IMG/VR virus record: IMGVR_UViG_3300009370_000007
Coordinates: 1-64,000 of that record
Reading direction: 5' to 3' (one strand)
Length of the DNA: 64,000 nucleotides
Source of the DNA: a virus
Part shown: positions 14,873 through 23,734 of the stretch, piece by piece
How positions within the stretch are numbered: the first letter of the stretch is position 1
Layout of the letters: every line of letters begins with the position of its first letter
The notes under the pieces: generated by a model
The model's database searches: none
Told to the model about the DNA's origin: nothing
Seen by the model: only the letters and a program-made list of their open reading frames with translations
Translations under genes and position numbers: made by a program

Positions 14873-16021
14873 TTAGAATGCAAACTGTACGCCTACGACG
14901 AATCCTTCATTCTTGACATCCTGTAGTTCATCATTGAAATATGATGCAGTCAGCTTGGTGTTGGTTGCCTCATCAAGAACAAGATTCACACCAGCATCCC
15001 ATCGCTGCTGCTCACCATCATTGGAACCCTCAAATTGAAAGTTCTGATAGCGAACGAACGGTTCTGGGGTCACGCTCAACTTGCCTGCCTTGAGAGCAAA
15101 CTTGTCAAGAGCATAGGCTCCAAGAACATATCCACCGATACCTTCATTGAGTCCTACACCCGGAACATATGCGGCATCATCCAGATCATACTGGAAGAAA
15201 CCACCATTTACGGTTGCAACACCCGGGCCAATTGCCGTGGAATAGGCAAGGTCAAGGTTCCATCCGAGATAATCGGAGGTTCCTACTGCCTCGTTCTGTG
15301 TCTGTAGTGCAAAACCAAGATCAACTCCACCGAGGTCGAGCGCAATTCGCGTGGCGAATAGGGCATCGTCGGCATTATTGACTCCTTGGAATACACCAAC
15401 AGAATAGTCTACGCCGAAGTCATCAGATAGGAATCCCTTTGTTGCATCGGCAACGCCAGAAACCTTGTGATCGACTCCACCATAGACGGCACCACCATCA
15501 AGGCGTCCATAGCCATTGACGGATGGATACTTGGCAACCACAGTAGGAAGATCCCATGTGATTTGTCCGTAGGTATCGTTGAGGGTTGAACGGTTAGCGG
15601 GAGCAATAAATCGACCAGCCTTTACTGTATCCACAAAAGGTACTGGAAGATCCAAAGAAACAGCGGCATCGAGAAGATCGAAATTATTAGTGGCAGTACC
15701 ATCGTACTGGGCGCTAATATCTGCACTCACACCATAAGAGGTATCAACCCCAAAGGTGAGACGTGCATTGTCTACTGCAAAATCATTTGTCTTATCTGGC
15801 TTGATTTCAAAATTACCATCGGCGCGAACCCCGCCACCGATAGAAACTGTGATGTCATCGTTGACTTCAACGACAGCAATATTGCCCATGACACTACTAC
15901 CGCTGTCATCTGCACTTGAAGGGGCAGCCCAAACCAACGCAAAGCCAAACAATATTGCTGTTGCAACATAGGCTACGAGATTGAACTTCCGGTCTATTTG
16001 ATTTTCATCATTACTATTCAT
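14873..16021 (-). CDS. Outer-membrane porin (phosphate-selective porin-like)
   Basis: The 382-residue protein has an N-terminal hydrophobic signal segment (residues about 15-33, AYVATAILFGFALVWAA) followed by a plausible signal-peptidase site near SSA-DD. The rest is alternating beta-strand sequence with Gly/Asp-rich turns and ends in Phe (GVQFAF), the C-terminal mark of outer-membrane barrels. Blocks such as VDTVKAGRFIAPANRSTLND resemble the OprO/OprP phosphate-porin family. AAGGAG precedes the ATG. The gene has its own upstream promoter-like box, a structured leader and a terminator. A phage-borne porin may aid nutrient uptake during infection or alter the host surface; both are inferences. 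Confidence 0.85.
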   Translation of the reverse strand: MNSNDENQIDRKFNLVAYVATAILFGFALVWAAPSSADDSGSSVMGNIAVVEVNDDITVSIGGGVRADGNFEIKPDKTNDFAVDNARLTFGVDTSYGVSADISAQYDGTATNNFDLLDAAVSLDLPVPFVDTVKAGRFIAPANRSTLNDTYGQITWDLPTVVAKYPSVNGYGRLDGGAVYGGVDHKVSGVADATKGFLSDDFGVDYSVGVFQGVNNADDALFATRIALDLGGVDLGFALQTQNEAVGTSDYLGWNLDLAYSTAIGPGVATVNGGFFQYDLDDAAYVPGVGLNEGIGGYVLGAYALDKFALKAGKLSVTPEPFVRYQNFQFEGSNDGEQQRWDAGVNLVLDEATNTKLTASYFNDELQDVKNEGFVVGVQFAF

Positions 16022-16065
16022 TACTAGTTCTCCTTTTTGTTGTTATTATAATACAACGGTTGTTA

Positions 16066-16171
16066 TTTTACTGACATGGCAATGCCAATGGCAGTAAAAA
16101 GCTCCCCGCAGACGAGCGAACCCTACGCAGCAGTTAAGCCGATTGTAGGGTTTATAAGTCTGGGCGGGGGG
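16066..16171 (-). ncRNA. Structured leader or terminator between HNH gene and porin
   Basis: Two structures lie in the 171-base gap. The first has an outer stem (16102-16113 with 16159-16171, CTCCCCGCAGAC against GTCTGGGCGGGGG) enclosing a perfect inner stem AACCCTAC/GTAGGGTT (16119-16126, 16145-16152). On the minus strand it is followed by CTTTTTA. The second pairs TTTTACTG (16066-16073) with CAGTAAAA (16092-16099) around TGGC-AAT-GCCA. A promoter-like box just upstream would make both part of the porin 5' leader. It could be a terminator, attenuator or riboswitch; not a tRNA cloverleaf. Confidence 0.55.
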
Positions 16172-16180
16172 ATTTAGGTT

Positions 16181-16188
16181 TATTTAGT
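16181..16188 (-). promoter_or_regulatory. Late-promoter-like box (ACTAAATA)
   Basis: The minus strand reads ACTAAATA five bases after the HNH stop codon and about 160 bases before the porin ATG. Its position immediately ahead of the structured region suggests a long leader transcript. One base differs from the T4 late consensus. Confidence 0.45.
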
Positions 16189-16192
16189 CATT

Positions 16193-17449
16193 TTAAATCT
16201 TTACTTTGAGAGAAGATTTGGTTGCCCCTATAAAGGAAACAAGAGGGGTTCTTGGAGCAGGAGGCATTTCCTCTTTTATGAAAGTCTTCTTCCCTTCCTT
16301 TGTATTTGTATAATACCCCTTCCTGTAGAAGTCATAAAGAATATTATCCCTTTCCTCATCATGATAAGACCATTTTGATTTATTCTCTGAAGCATAAGTA
16401 ATTCGCAAATTATCCTGATGGTGCGGACCACCCTGTTCTATAGACCAAATATGATCCACATTATATGCGGCGCAAGAACCCCAACACCTTCCTTCGGGGT
16501 GGGGCTCGTTAGACCTTTGACAACCTGCTTCTTTATTCATCTTATTATTAATTTTGTAGATCTCCTTAATAATGTTTTCATCAGCAGGCTCCCATGTATC
16601 AGGAACTTCATTTCCAGCTTTCTTGGCTCGCCTTCTGGCTACAGTTGCATCAGCCTTATCTCTATTTTCTTTTTTCCACTTGCTTCCCTTTTCCTTGCTA
16701 TTGGCAATTCGTTTTTCGCCCAATTCAGGATCTGAGAAATACTCATCTCGATATACTTTGTCTCGCGCTTTGCCATTTTTGTATACGACACCATCAATTT
16801 CCATAGGAGTTTCCCAATACCGCTTCTTTCGCAGAGCCTTGAGCTTTCCATGATTTGCCGGATTATCACGATATGCCTGTGCTGACTTCTTGCTTCTTTC
16901 ACAATGTTCTGCATAGCGTTCCAGGTCATTTTTTTTCATGTCTTCGAGTAGCTCTTTTGCCCTGATGCTGCGTATCTTTTTCTTTGTTTCTTTTTCTTCA
17001 GTAGACATTGCATCCCACTTGGCATCGAGTCCTTTCTTGGTACACTCTCTACATCTTGAAGCTCTTCCTTTATCTGTCTTGGGGCTATTCTTAATAGTAA
17101 ATTTATCAAGAGGTAAAAGCTCCAAACATAATGTACAGTGTTTCATGTCCGCAGGAATGGCTGCCTTGATTTCTCTCATGCAATTTCTATTTTTATTATT
17201 ATACGTCCCGCAATCAATACAAGCTGCAATTCTCCCATCTTGTCTTCGGGAGTCTTTCCAAAATCTATCTAAACGTAATAACTTATTTTTGTTTGGGCAG
17301 CGGTATCCATAAATTTCATATGGGTTTGTACAAAACTTCATGGTCAAAATTTCATAGGGATTCATATAAATTTTCTTTTTAATAGTCTTTTTTCTAACGA
17401 CATTATTACTATTTGTTATTATAAAAAACGGTTCAAGCGTACTACTCAT
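16193..17449 (-). CDS. HNH endonuclease with zinc-finger-like Cys clusters
   Basis: This 418-residue protein carries several C-x-x-C pairs (CIDCG, CTLCL, CRECT) in its N-terminal half, typical of zinc-bound DNA-binding regions. A long Lys/Arg-rich helical part follows, then an HNH core: YNVDHIWSIEQGGPHHQDNL (about 330-350), with CQRSN and CWGSC Cys pairs just before it. AGAGGA lies before the ATG, three bases after the Mom-like stop. It is probably a free-standing mobile endonuclease of the type common in T4-like genomes. No MKSF tag is present. Confidence 0.87.
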   Translation of the reverse strand: MSSTLEPFFIITNSNNVVRKKTIKKKIYMNPYEILTMKFCTNPYEIYGYRCPNKNKLLRLDRFWKDSRRQDGRIAACIDCGTYNNKNRNCMREIKAAIPADMKHCTLCLELLPLDKFTIKNSPKTDKGRASRCRECTKKGLDAKWDAMSTEEKETKKKIRSIRAKELLEDMKKNDLERYAEHCERSKKSAQAYRDNPANHGKLKALRKKRYWETPMEIDGVVYKNGKARDKVYRDEYFSDPELGEKRIANSKEKGSKWKKENRDKADATVARRRAKKAGNEVPDTWEPADENIIKEIYKINNKMNKEAGCQRSNEPHPEGRCWGSCAAYNVDHIWSIEQGGPHHQDNLRITYASENKSKWSYHDEERDNILYDFYRKGYYTNTKEGKKTFIKEEMPPAPRTPLVSFIGATKSSLKVKI

Positions 17450-17452
17450 AAT

Positions 17453-18364
17453 TTACTTTCCTCTCTGCGTAGGATAGGGAAGGTTGACTAACTCTGGTTT
17501 AGTCTCTGCAAATAGTCTCCGCAGATACTTTGTCTGTCCTTTGGACGGCCCCATAATCATTGCATACTTATGCTTCGGTGGACAGATTCTAGAAATGCAG
17601 GTATCCCTGTAGGCTCTTGCTGCATCTCGAATTTTCTTCTCAATCTCATCAGGAACATTCTTCCAATTCACTTTACCCTTGGGGGTTCTCCACTCAGGAA
17701 GAAATTCAATACCCATATCTTTTGCCATGCGTACATAGACACTTCTCATAGTTAGCATACGATCAGAGAACCATCCCTTCTCGGGATGCAATGGATCTTG
17801 CCATTGCTTTGTTGCACCAGAAGATTGTCCCAGATAGGAGAATCCACAGGCTTGATATATTGTACCTAGTTCCTTTGCCTCTGGATCAGAGTATGCAGTA
17901 AAGATACGGAAGTCAGTATTCTTTACCATCCAGCGTATTGACTGCATAATCATCCATGAGCCAATGTTCTTTGGAGCCCATGATATACTCGCTCCCCGTG
18001 CAATGAGTTTTTCGAGATTCTTGTTTTCCATACCCAAGAGATTTTGAAATGCATTCGGTGTTGCCATTACAACTACACAGGCAATCTGCCCATTGGATTT
18101 TAATCGTGCAACAAAACGATGCGTAGGAAATATGGGCATCTTGCCTAGCCATTCATGTCGCTCAATGAATGCCTTGATCTCGGCACACCCTTGCTTGTCT
18201 GTCTTGCGAATAAATGCAAAATCAAAATCAGATGTGCGTAGGGCATCGGCCTGTTTCTGAGTTAACCCAGCAGTAGCCAAATCATCATTGCGATTCACAT
18301 CCTTGATGTGACCCTGCCAACATTTCTTGCCTTTATACTTGGCGAATCTTTCATGCGGATTCAT
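17453..18364 (-). CDS. Mom-like GNAT protein (DNA adenine modification)
   Basis: I start at 18364 (MNPHERFAKYKGKKC): AGGAG lies 5 bases ahead and the ATG overlaps the end of gp46. The 303-residue product resembles Mu Mom and related phage GNAT-fold proteins that convert adenine to a carbamoylmethyl form and block restriction. Visible parts are a strand block RLKSNGQIACVVVMATP, an ARGASISWAPKNIGSWM segment, and AYSDPEAKELGTIYQACGF, a Mom-family hallmark (S/Y-x-D ... G-T-x-Y-Q-A). Location next to recombination genes fits DNA metabolism. Other GNAT acyltransferases are the alternative, but the GTIYQA block favours Mom. Confidence 0.75.
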   Translation of the reverse strand: MNPHERFAKYKGKKCWQGHIKDVNRNDDLATAGLTQKQADALRTSDFDFAFIRKTDKQGCAEIKAFIERHEWLGKMPIFPTHRFVARLKSNGQIACVVVMATPNAFQNLLGMENKNLEKLIARGASISWAPKNIGSWMIMQSIRWMVKNTDFRIFTAYSDPEAKELGTIYQACGFSYLGQSSGATKQWQDPLHPEKGWFSDRMLTMRSVYVRMAKDMGIEFLPEWRTPKGKVNWKNVPDEIEKKIRDAARAYRDTCISRICPPKHKYAMIMGPSKGQTKYLRRLFAETKPELVNLPYPTQRGK

Positions 18365-20090
18365 CAATACTCCTATTCTTACTAATCTGTGTAAATCCCT
18401 TGACCTTTTCAAATCGCATAAAGCCACGGAATTTATCTTGCAACACATCCCCCTTGTGGGATATGATGAACACGTTTTGATCTGTTCCCAATGTCCAGAG
18501 AATTTTCATGAATTCATCTGTACCAGAAGAATCTAATGAGCTATCGAATACTTCGTCAAGGATCAACAGATTCGTATTCGTAGAGTTCTTCATCTTTGCT
18601 ACTGCACGCCATGTGAACAATAGCGCAAGATCAATACGCATCTTCTCACCTTCAGAGAATGATGCATATGAGAAGTCATCCCTGAATCGACTCTTAATTG
18701 TCTCGTTGAAGCTCTCGTCTAGTGTGAAGTTAACGAAGAAGTCCATGCTCGCAAGGTACTTATTCACTAACTTATTCATGATCGGAATGTATTGCTTGAT
18801 GATTCGCGTCTTGATTCCTGTATCCTTGAGCAACCCGTATGCAGTATCGTGAATGTGCTTCTTGTTGATAAGGATTTCCTTGTCCCCTTCCAACGAAGTC
18901 TTCTCATTCTCTGCAACCTCTAACTGATGGGCTGCATCATCAATATTGCCCGTGCTAGTTTCAAACTCTTCAATATCTTTATTGAGATTGATAATCAATT
19001 TGTCATTGGCACTACGATCTGACTCCAGCCGTGATACCATATGCTCAATGTCCTGTATCTCTGTCATGGTATTCTCAATAGACTCAAGCCTTGTCTTCAT
19101 TCCTTCAATGTCATAGTTCAGGGCAACCACCGCCTTGACGATCTCATCCTTTTTAATGGACTTCTCTCTGATTATATTTGATTTGAATTCTTCGTGAATT
19201 TCCTGTTCACAGGTAGGACATTCGTTGTGATCCTCGTAGAATTCGATCTCAGAAAACAGCTTTCCTTGACTCTTACTTAGCGTACCCAGTATCCCAGTAG
19301 CTTTTGTGTGTTTTTGCTGAATTTTGGAAAAATCCAAAATTTGGCTCTCCAACGCTTTGATTTCGTTTACCTTTTCGGATGCGTTTTCGGCTAATTCATT
19401 ATTTTGCGTTTTAATTTGTTCTATGGATGTCTTTTTGTCATAGATGCGCTTGGCATTGTCCTGCTTTAGCTGTTGCACATGGTCGCTATGCAGGGCAATC
19501 TTCTCATCGGCAATCTTAATTAAGTTTCCGTTGTCCCGTGTGCTATCCTTGATCTCAGACAGACGTTGCTTCAGGATGACATTCATGGACGAGAAAATCT
19601 CTATGTCCAAAAGATCCTCGATCACATCTCTACGATTTGCAGCAGTCAACTGCATGAAGGGAACAAACGTCGAGCTACCCAGAATTACTACCTGAGTGAA
19701 TGACTTGTAATTGAGCTTGAGAATTTGACGTTCCAATAGTTCTTGGAAGTCTCTGGCATTGGCACTCTGATCGAGCGACTCTCCATTGACCACAATGTCA
19801 AATACTGTAGGCTTGATTCCCCTGCGTACAAGGTATTCATTCTTGCCTATATTAAATTCAATTTCAACTAGTGTACCAGACCCATTGATCGTGTTGACTA
19901 CCTGTGGCTTGTTGATTTTACGAAACGGTTTGCCAAACAATACAAAGGTGAGTGCATCCAGTACGGTACTCTTGCCCGATCCATTTTCACCCACAATAAG
20001 GGTATTGGGTTTTCTGTCTAGCTCTATTTCAAGCCAATTGTTACCTGTTGAAAGAAAGTTCTTCCAACGAATTTTACTAAAGTGAATCAT
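18351..20090 (-). CDS. gp46: Recombination endonuclease subunit gp46 (Rad50/SbcC-like)
   Basis: The 579-residue protein is the ATPase half of the gp46/gp47 nuclease, which resects DNA ends for recombination-dependent replication. It shows Walker A GENGSGKST (about 34-42), a coiled coil interrupted by the zinc-hook CPTC (about 290), the ABC signature FSEGEKMRIDLALLF and Walker B LLILDEVFDSSLD. The start overlaps gp47's stop as ATGA, with GGAG ahead. Its length matches T4 gp46. The Mom-like gene overlaps its end by 14 bases. Confidence 0.97.
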   Translation of the reverse strand: MIHFSKIRWKNFLSTGNNWLEIELDRKPNTLIVGENGSGKSTVLDALTFVLFGKPFRKINKPQVVNTINGSGTLVEIEFNIGKNEYLVRRGIKPTVFDIVVNGESLDQSANARDFQELLERQILKLNYKSFTQVVILGSSTFVPFMQLTAANRRDVIEDLLDIEIFSSMNVILKQRLSEIKDSTRDNGNLIKIADEKIALHSDHVQQLKQDNAKRIYDKKTSIEQIKTQNNELAENASEKVNEIKALESQILDFSKIQQKHTKATGILGTLSKSQGKLFSEIEFYEDHNECPTCEQEIHEEFKSNIIREKSIKKDEIVKAVVALNYDIEGMKTRLESIENTMTEIQDIEHMVSRLESDRSANDKLIINLNKDIEEFETSTGNIDDAAHQLEVAENEKTSLEGDKEILINKKHIHDTAYGLLKDTGIKTRIIKQYIPIMNKLVNKYLASMDFFVNFTLDESFNETIKSRFRDDFSYASFSEGEKMRIDLALLFTWRAVAKMKNSTNTNLLILDEVFDSSLDSSGTDEFMKILWTLGTDQNVFIISHKGDVLQDKFRGFMRFEKVKGFTQISKNRSIDESA

Positions 20091-21160
20091 TCAGTCTCCA
20101 TACTGATTGCTTCAAGGTATAGTCCATGAAGCAATTCATTCAATTCATTCTTCTTGTCATCCTCTACTCCAATGTCATCGACATAGTTTCGTAGAATAGT
20201 CAACGTATCTTCTGCCTGATCTATGTTTATTTCTCCAGTCACATCTATTGCATCAGAAAAATCCTCTACAATAGAAACATGAAACGGATTTGCATTGTAG
20301 AGTTCATCGAGCATTAGATCAAACCAATATGGATTGGTTTTGTTTTGAACAACTACCTTGACGTGGGTATTTTCATAACTCGAAAAATCTTGTTGCACAA
20401 CTTCTTCAGAGGTCTTATTCAAATCATCATAGATAATTTTATGGAACATCTTATACGGATTGATTATATGATCCAAGTCTCTTGTCTCTGTATCAAAGAT
20501 ATGAAACCCTCTGGGGTCTTGGTAGTCTGCCCATGTCATTTCATAGGGAGCCCCAAGGTAGTACACCGTACCATCGTCAGACTTGTGGTGGAAATGTCCT
20601 GACATTGCCATATCAAAACGATTGAATGCAGATGCATCCAGCCCATGCTCGTTAATACCACCAGTCAACATCATGGCAAACCCCTTGACCTCAAGGTGTC
20701 CCAGAATAATCTCTGCATTGGACTCCTCCAACAGTCGCAGCGATTCTTTCCTGTTGCTGTCGTTGATCCAAGGCACCATAAGAACCTTGGTGCCATCGAA
20801 AAGAATCTCTTCGGGTTCTGTGTATATGGATAATGCAGAGTCTCCGTTGAAGAGTTCTGTCATGGAATTGATTTCATTTGTGTTCTTGAAAAACGTATCA
20901 TGGTTTCCGATAATCACATGAAGGTCAATGTTCATATCCAACAATCGTTGCACAAAGTTTGTCTTGAAATTGCGTAGGATCTTGTAGTTAATATACTTCC
21001 GGCGATCAACAATATCACCTAGATGTACTACCGTTGAAATATCATGTTCCTTCAGATATGGAAAGAATATGTTATCATAGAATTTATAGAAATATTCATC
21101 AAACACCTTGGAATCATTTCTGGCTCCAAAATGTGTATCATTAATCAATGCTATTTTCAT
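20087..21160 (-). CDS. gp47: Recombination nuclease subunit gp47 (Mre11/SbcD-like)
   Basis: This 357-residue metallophosphoesterase carries the Mre11 motifs in order: NDTHFG (7-12), HLGDIVDRR (about 46-54), IGNHDTF (about 84-90) and SGHFHHK (about 190). It is the nuclease partner of gp46 and the two genes overlap by four bases. Together with UvsY and UvsW it supports T4-style join-copy recombination. The length is close to T4 gp47. Confidence 0.97.
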   Translation of the reverse strand: MKIALINDTHFGARNDSKVFDEYFYKFYDNIFFPYLKEHDISTVVHLGDIVDRRKYINYKILRNFKTNFVQRLLDMNIDLHVIIGNHDTFFKNTNEINSMTELFNGDSALSIYTEPEEILFDGTKVLMVPWINDSNRKESLRLLEESNAEIILGHLEVKGFAMMLTGGINEHGLDASAFNRFDMAMSGHFHHKSDDGTVYYLGAPYEMTWADYQDPRGFHIFDTETRDLDHIINPYKMFHKIIYDDLNKTSEEVVQQDFSSYENTHVKVVVQNKTNPYWFDLMLDELYNANPFHVSIVEDFSDAIDVTGEINIDQAEDTLTILRNYVDDIGVEDDKKNELNELLHGLYLEAISMETE

Positions 21161-21759
21161 GTATTTGCCAGTGCATCAATGATGCCCTTTTTCTTTTTTG
21201 TGGTTGCCTTTTTCTTCTTATTAGTGTCGGCGGCCTTCTTAATATGTTGCGCCTCAAAGGCATCAATAAAATCAGAGATATTTGTTGATGCACCATCAAT
21301 AAAGTTTAACTTTACTTCATGTGCTGACTCAGTATCTCCCTCTTGCAATACCATTAAATCATTGTCCAATCCGGCACGTTCAATAGACTTGTAACGAATA
21401 TACAGTTGCTTCTTTTCCTTTTGGATTCGACGCAGAAATGCATAGTAAATGATCTGCGTGAAATACGCAAAGGGGTTATGCGATTTCTGTGGATCAAAAT
21501 TACTGACGTATTGCAGGCAGTTCTCTACACCATCTGCAATCATCTCATCTCTGAATGTATAGTTGATGAAATTAGGTTTGTACGATAGATGCTCTGCAAT
21601 CTTGACAAAGCATTCCCCAATGTAATTGGGAACCCTCTGTCTGCTCTCGTCGCCCTTTGACTTTGCTTCTGCAATGACTTCTTTAAACTTAATCATCTCT
21701 GCAAGAAACTTCTTGTTATCAACATAATGTATTTTCTTCTCTTCACTTTTCTTACTCAT
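21157..21759 (-). CDS. gp55: Late transcription sigma factor gp55
   Basis: This 200-residue, T4-type late sigma factor directs host RNA polymerase to TATAAATA boxes. The sigma region-2-like block spans EMIADGVENCLQYVSNFD to NPFAYFTQIIYYAFLRRI (about 75-120), followed by the Lys-rich QKEKKQLYIRYKSI. The Lys-rich C-terminus is less conserved. Several exact TATAAATA sites in the window are its presumed targets. The stop overlaps gp47's start as ATGA. AAAGGA lies ahead of the ATG. Confidence 0.95.
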   Translation of the reverse strand: MSKKSEEKKIHYVDNKKFLAEMIKFKEVIAEAKSKGDESRQRVPNYIGECFVKIAEHLSYKPNFINYTFRDEMIADGVENCLQYVSNFDPQKSHNPFAYFTQIIYYAFLRRIQKEKKQLYIRYKSIERAGLDNDLMVLQEGDTESAHEVKLNFIDGASTNISDFIDAFEAQHIKKAADTNKKKKATTKKKKGIIDALANT

Positions 21760-21777
21760 TCATCATATTCCTTTCAA

Positions 21778-22254
21778 TTAGTGATAAATTATATCTTTCT
21801 TTTTGCCTTCAACAATTTTCTTTAATCCTTCAACTAAATCCTGTAGGGGATTATCAGACTCTTGCATTTCTCGCTCAAAATCTGGTAATGAAGAACGATC
21901 CATCATATCCAATTCTTCTTTCATGGCACGTTCAACAATCATGGTTACTACTTTTTTATAGTGCCTAATCAGTCGATCTGATGCATTAGTAATAACTAGA
22001 ATTTTATCGCGATCTACGGAAATGTGTATGTCGTCTGTATATGGAATCCATGCTGTCAACATAATTGTATTTGAACCATCACTAGGATTTTCTAGAAAGG
22101 GTGTCATGTCAACAATTTTTAATGGGTCTTCCAGTCTAACTATTGCGGGAGTATCTCCTTCATGGACAACGGAAACCAATTCTGTTCCATCTATTAATTG
22201 AAGATACCTGTATTGAGGCTCATTCAGTTTCTGTTTCTTTTTTCTTGGTGACAT
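21778..22254 (-). CDS. Conserved-looking protein between uvsW and gp55, LSm-like N-terminus
   Basis: This 158-residue protein has an N-terminal beta-rich part (residues about 15-75: YLQLIDGTELVSVVHEG, then IVRLEDPLKIVDM) that looks like the Sm/LSm fold. A helical acidic C-terminus follows (about 100-150). It lies between uvsW and the sigma factor gene in a position where marine T4-like phages usually carry a hypothetical gene. AAAGGA precedes the ATG. An RNA-binding or transcription-associated role is inferred from position and fold guess only. Confidence 0.75.
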   Translation of the reverse strand: MSPRKKKQKLNEPQYRYLQLIDGTELVSVVHEGDTPAIVRLEDPLKIVDMTPFLENPSDGSNTIMLTAWIPYTDDIHISVDRDKILVITNASDRLIRHYKKVVTMIVERAMKEELDMMDRSSLPDFEREMQESDNPLQDLVEGLKKIVEGKKKDIIYH

Positions 22255-22267
22255 TATTGTAATCCTT

Positions 22268-23734
22268 TTATTTTAAATCTACCTTATAGATTTTTACGTC
22301 AAACTTTTCATCCATGTAGTATTTGTGTCGTTCTAGAAAGTGTTTGGTCGCAAAGTTTTTGTGCGCCTTGTACCCTAGATCATCGACTATATCGTATAGC
22401 GTTGCTTCAGTTTTGTCTTCTCCTGTTCTTAGTCCCCGACCAATACTCTGAAGAGTCCTAATCTTCGATTTACCGGGGTGTGTGAATATGATGTTGTGCA
22501 ACCGTTTGATGTTTACCCCTGTAGAATAGACACCGTTGGATGCAACAATGATCGCATTATTTTCTTCTTCTACAATTGCCCGTACTCGTTCGCGTTGATC
22601 CACATCAGTACCACCATAGACAAAGAATACCTTACGATCTTTGTCAACGGCATTCTTGATGCATTCGTATAATGGCTTGCCGTGCTTTTCTACATACTGA
22701 AACAGGACTAGTGTATTGCCTTTAAGACTCACAGTTAGATTGCGAATAAAGTTTCTTCGTTTCTCATGGGCAACAATAAAGTCTACCTCATCTTGGTAAC
22801 GAGATCGAACCATTCGCTTTCGTTCGTTCTCTGAATAACGCAGAGTCAATGCCTTAATGTGAAAATCGGAAAGCTGCTTTTTTTCAATAAGTTCTCTGGT
22901 AGATGTAACTTGTTTTACTGGCCCAAATAATCCTTCAAGCATAAGCTGATGTACTTCTGTTCCATCTAATGTTCCCGTAGTTCCAATGCGATGTTTGGCA
23001 TTAACTAGTCCAGTCATAATAGTGGACAATGACTTTGCCTTGAATAAATGACATTCATCTCCAATGACAACATCAAATGGATGAAAATATCTTTGGGTTT
23101 GTTTGTATACGGCTTGCCACGTTGAAATTGTGATTGGTTTTTCGGTGAATTTAGTTCTCCCCTCCATGATACAATGAACATTTTTATTGACATCCCATCC
23201 CCCCGCTGCACCATACAAATTAAAATCAGAATAGAGTTGAGACACCAAGGATATTGTTGGGACAATAATTAATATCTTTTTTCCTTCATGGTATCGGGCA
23301 ATAGAGTAAATGATTAGAGACTTACCCGAAGCCGTAGGAGATACAAGCACACATCTACGATTTCTGATGGCATGAATAAATGCCTTCATCTGATAATCTC
23401 TCATGGGAAATGGATACTTCAGCCTATCAATAAATCGTTCGGCATCTTGAGCAGAAAATTCTTTTGCTCGATCAATAGACTTGTCCATATGTAACGTATA
23501 CTGACGTTCCTCTGCAAATTGATCTAGGCGAGATAATAATCCGGCATATAAAGTACGATTCATATGAGAGTACATACGAATCTTTCCATCCCACATTTTA
23601 TTTCTGAACTGGGGCATGAATTGATGACCGGGAACCATAAAGGTGAAATAGTCTGCTATCTCATGTTCAATTCCCGGTTCGGTATCAATGACAATTGAAA
23701 CTTCATTTAACTTTTTTACGTTAATCATACTCAT
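22268..23734 (-). CDS. uvsW: DNA/RNA helicase UvsW
   Basis: This 488-residue superfamily-2 helicase unwinds branched recombination intermediates and R-loops, shifting replication from origins to recombination. SPTASGKSL (132-140) is Walker A, GDECHLF (about 225) is motif II, TGTLDGT is motif III, and QSIGRGLRTG is motif VI. The N-terminal part (residues 1-100) matches the UvsW substrate-recognition domain. It overlaps uvsY by four bases as ATGA, and its length is near T4 UvsW. Confidence 0.96.
   Translation of the reverse strand: MSMINVKKLNEVSIVIDTEPGIEHEIADYFTFMVPGHQFMPQFRNKMWDGKIRMYSHMNRTLYAGLLSRLDQFAEERQYTLHMDKSIDRAKEFSAQDAERFIDRLKYPFPMRDYQMKAFIHAIRNRRCVLVSPTASGKSLIIYSIARYHEGKKILIIVPTISLVSQLYSDFNLYGAAGGWDVNKNVHCIMEGRTKFTEKPITISTWQAVYKQTQRYFHPFDVVIGDECHLFKAKSLSTIMTGLVNAKHRIGTTGTLDGTEVHQLMLEGLFGPVKQVTSTRELIEKKQLSDFHIKALTLRYSENERKRMVRSRYQDEVDFIVAHEKRRNFIRNLTVSLKGNTLVLFQYVEKHGKPLYECIKNAVDKDRKVFFVYGGTDVDQRERVRAIVEEENNAIIVASNGVYSTGVNIKRLHNIIFTHPGKSKIRTLQSIGRGLRTGEDKTEATLYDIVDDLGYKAHKNFATKHFLERHKYYMDEKFDVKIYKVDLK

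Noticed and set aside
16101-16171. tRNA or tmRNA at the hairpin before the porin
   Set aside because: The pairing is two nested stems, without a cloverleaf, CCA end or T-loop geometry.
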